From: JAGTVG01 sp963699805
GTDB lineage: Bacteria > Bacteroidota > Bacteroidia > Cytophagales > Cyclobacteriaceae
Assembly: GCA_963699805.1 (NCBI GenBank)
Contig: CAVOVH010000009.1
Location: 310,001-374,000 of the forward strand
DNA length: 64,000 bases
Direction: 5' to 3'
A program made the translations under genes and the position numbers. Below, piece after piece: positions 61,964-64,000 of this stretch (within the stretch, counting starts at the first letter, position 1; every line of letters starts with the position of its first letter). The notes below the pieces were generated by a model. The model had not been told where the DNA came from, searched no databases, and worked only from the letters and a program-made list of their open reading frames with translations.

Positions 61964-63412
61964 CTATTCCAGAAGGTCTCTGATCAATTCACTGGTCAGT
62001 TTAGGATCTGCTTTCCCCTTCGTCAGTTTCATGACCTCACCCATGAACATCCCCAGTATTCCTTTTTTTCCTTTTTTATAAGCATCGACTTTCTCCGGAT
62101 GATCTGACAAGACATTTTTAATGATCGCCCTGATATCACCCGTACCGATGTCTTTTGAAAGACCCTTCTGCTGGATATACTGCTTGATGGACATTCTGCT
62201 GTCTCTCAATAAAGCCGGAAAGATCTCTTTTGAAGCCGTTGTATGAGATATCGTACCTTCCTGGATCAGATCGATCATTTCGGCCAGTAACTGGGCCGGA
62301 ACCGGAAACCGGTCCATTGAAACGTTTTGCTCATTCAGGTATGACTTGACCGGGCCCATGATCCAATTGGAGATGATCTTATGGTGCCGGGAATATTTAC
62401 AGACTGATAGAAAATAAGAAGCAATCTCTTTGGTTTCAGTCAACACCTGGGCATCATAATCGGGTAGACCGAATTCTTTTACCAATCTTTCAGCCAATTC
62501 TTGTGGTAATTCCGGCATCTGGGACCGGATGGTCTCCAGCCATGTATTGGATATCTCCAACGGGCTTAGATCGGGATCCGGAAAATACCGATAGTCATTC
62601 AGCTCTTCCTTAGTACGCATCCCGAAGGTCTTCCCAGAGGTAGCGTCAAATGTACGGGTTTCCGAAATGATGGGATGTCCCTTTTTTAATTCATTGATCT
62701 GACGTTTTATCTCATAGTCGATGGCTTTCTGTACATGACGAAAGGAATTCATGTTTTTGATCTCCACTTTTTGACCCAATTTTTGGTCCCCTTTTTTCCG
62801 GACTGATACATTGGCATCACATCTCAGGGATCCTTCCTCCATATTCCCGTCACAGATCTCAAGATACCGTAATATCTTCCTTATTTCCATCATCACCAGG
62901 TAAGCCTCTTCTGAGGAAAAAATATCCGGCTCAGTGACCAGTTCGATCAGTGGCACCCCGGCCCGGTTCAGGTCAACCAATGAGTCTGTTCCCGGCTGAT
63001 GAATGGATTTCCCGGCATCTTCCTCCAGATGGATCCTGTTCAGCCTGATTGCCCTGGCTGCTCCGTCATTCCGCCTGATCCTGATCTCACCACCCAGACA
63101 GATAGGTGTTTTATCCTGGGTGATCTGATAACCCTTTGGCAGATCCGGATAAAAATAATTTTTACGATCAAAGATCTGCCATCTTGAAATATCACATCCG
63201 CAAGCAAGACCCATTTTTATGGCAAACTCCACCGCAAGCTTATTCAATTTGGGCAAAACACCGGGATGTCCCAGGGTGATCACACTCACCTGTGTGTTCG
63301 GATCGCCACCAAATTTTGTAGAATCCCCTGCAAAAATTTTACTCTCTGTCTGTAACTGGGCATGAACTTCAAGTCCAATGATGGGTTCAAATTGATCTGT
63401 CTCTTCCTTCAC
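61964..63412 (-). CDS. gatB: Glu-tRNA(Gln)/Asp-tRNA(Asn) amidotransferase subunit B
   Basis: About 482 residues. Motifs include PIIGLEVHAQL, YFYPDLPKGYQITQ, NRAGVPLIELVTEPD, RCDANVSVRKKG and YRYFPDPDLSPLEI, and a C-terminal YqeY-like domain (FPALLRDSRMSIKQYIQQK). It amidates mischarged tRNAs with GatA and GatC, not in the window. A GTG at 63412 gives the family-like opening; a TTG at 63430 adds six residues. It is upstream of no gene on the same strand within 150 bases except alaS behind it. Confidence 0.95.
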   Translation of the reverse strand: MKEETDQFEPIIGLEVHAQLQTESKIFAGDSTKFGGDPNTQVSVITLGHPGVLPKLNKLAVEFAIKMGLACGCDISRWQIFDRKNYFYPDLPKGYQITQDKTPICLGGEIRIRRNDGAARAIRLNRIHLEEDAGKSIHQPGTDSLVDLNRAGVPLIELVTEPDIFSSEEAYLVMMEIRKILRYLEICDGNMEEGSLRCDANVSVRKKGDQKLGQKVEIKNMNSFRHVQKAIDYEIKRQINELKKGHPIISETRTFDATSGKTFGMRTKEELNDYRYFPDPDLSPLEISNTWLETIRSQMPELPQELAERLVKEFGLPDYDAQVLTETKEIASYFLSVCKYSRHHKIISNWIMGPVKSYLNEQNVSMDRFPVPAQLLAEMIDLIQEGTISHTTASKEIFPALLRDSRMSIKQYIQQKGLSKDIGTGDIRAIIKNVLSDHPEKVDAYKKGKKGILGMFMGEVMKLTKGKADPKLTSELIRDLLE

Positions 63413-63482
63413 ATTACATATTTTTAACAAAATTATCGATAAAATACAATAATTTCAGTTTTATGATTGTATTATTAATATT

Positions 63483-64000
63483 TTATATGTATGAAAGCGA
63501 TTTCTTTAAAACATTATCAATTCCATCTGGATTTTTTCCGCCTGCTGTTGCATAGAAAGGTTGTCCTCCTCCTCCTCCATCGATCTCCCTGGCAAGTTCT
63601 TTAATGATATTGCCGGCATGGAGATCTTTTTCTTTCACGAGATTTTCAGAAATCATCACTGTGATCAGGGGTTTACCGTCAATAACGGCAGCCAGTACCA
63701 GAAAAAGGTCACTCACTTGTTGTTTGAGCTGGAAAGCCAGGTTTTTCATGACTGAAGCATCCGGGATCTGGATCTTCTCGGCGATCACATTGAGATTGTT
63801 AATGGGTTTCATCCGGCTGATTAATTCATCTTTCAGATCGGCTGCTTTCCGGGCCTGGAGTGTTTCCAATTCCTTCTGAAGTTTGTTGTGATCCGCCAAG
63901 AGCATTTCAACTGCCCGCAGGAGATCCTTAGGTTGTTTAAGGGTTTGATGGATCTCCTGCAACTGGTCGAGTTTTTCATTGACATAGGATTCCGCCTGAT
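63483..64000 (-). CDS. alaS: Alanyl-tRNA synthetase, C-terminal part (partial)
   Basis: The gene enters from the right edge; only its last 172 codons are visible. The window starts with an AESYVNEKLDQLQEI coiled-coil region, followed by KELETLQARKAADLKDEL. It ends with the DHHA1 domain: VLAAVIDGKPLITVMISENL and GGGGGQPFYATAGGKNPDGI, the C-Ala glycine-rich motif. The stop is at 63483. It charges tRNA-Ala and edits mischarged Ser/Gly. It precedes gatB on the same strand with 70 bases between. Confidence 0.95.
   Translation of the reverse strand, partial: QAESYVNEKLDQLQEIHQTLKQPKDLLRAVEMLLADHNKLQKELETLQARKAADLKDELISRMKPINNLNVIAEKIQIPDASVMKNLAFQLKQQVSDLFLVLAAVIDGKPLITVMISENLVKEKDLHAGNIIKELAREIDGGGGGQPFYATAGGKNPDGIDNVLKKSLSYI

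Overview
The window is bacterial chromosome, most likely from the Bacteroidota. Support for this includes the PurC, GatB and HemF sequence types, the BamA/TamA-like lipoprotein divergent from a TrmH methyltransferase, DUF4369-TlpA and BatB/BatC proteins, a CsbD/YtxH/lmo0937/AraC small-protein cluster, DUF6291, and many SPII lipoproteins starting MKK or MKN. The CHAT-TPR protein and the cyclase-TolB-TPR protein would fit a Saprospiria-like lineage. That finer placement is inference only.

Layout. 1-4884: a truncated response regulator, a VOC protein, then a leftward cluster of small stress proteins (cupin, CsbD-like, YtxH, lmo0937-type membrane protein, coiled-coil lipoprotein) behind an AraC-type regulator. 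An almost identical 40-nt element lies upstream of two of its units. 5336-21652: carbohydrate genes, including an amidohydrolase, two xylose-isomerase-like TIM-barrel proteins, two alpha-L-rhamnosidase-type enzymes, a Gfo/Idh/MocA oxidoreductase, an AGE-type epimerase and an acetylxylan-esterase-like hydrolase. Most are exported, which suggests attack on a rhamnose-containing glycan. No SusC/SusD pair is present. 21833-26727: a large TPR-CHAT protein facing an ECF sigma factor, an anti-sigma-like TPR protein and a small unknown gene. 26940-32887: envelope and signalling genes (a shortened carboxypeptidase-regulatory-like protein, DUF4956 membrane protein, collagen-like lipoprotein, adenylate cyclase-TolB-TPR protein).

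32919-46202 is the accessory part. It holds an IS110-family element beside a broken zinc-ribbon gene, an AT-rich stretch with a polysaccharide deacetylase, tRNA-Arg, a complete IS21-family element, an FtsX-type permease behind a long palindrome, and a compact phage-like replication module (excisionase-like HTH, DUF6291, DnaC-like ATPase, small genes) ending at the 3' end of tRNA-Pro. An 8-bp tandem repeat, a split tRNA-Ser fragment and an intact tRNA-Ser follow.

46449-64000 is mostly housekeeping: BatB, a frameshifted BatC, thiolase, a MORN-repeat protein, purC, a STAS protein, ribonuclease Z, a queuosine-precursor transporter, TrmH, BamA/TamA, hemF, a PAP2 phosphatase, pcm, a TlpA-like thioredoxin, gatB and the 3' part of alaS.

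Nothing here is clearly a wholly new system. The best candidates for follow-up are the CHAT/sigma/anti-sigma module, the conserved stress-promoter element, the integrase-less replication module at tRNA-Pro, and the split tRNA-Ser fragment. All family calls come from reading the sequence; no database search was run.
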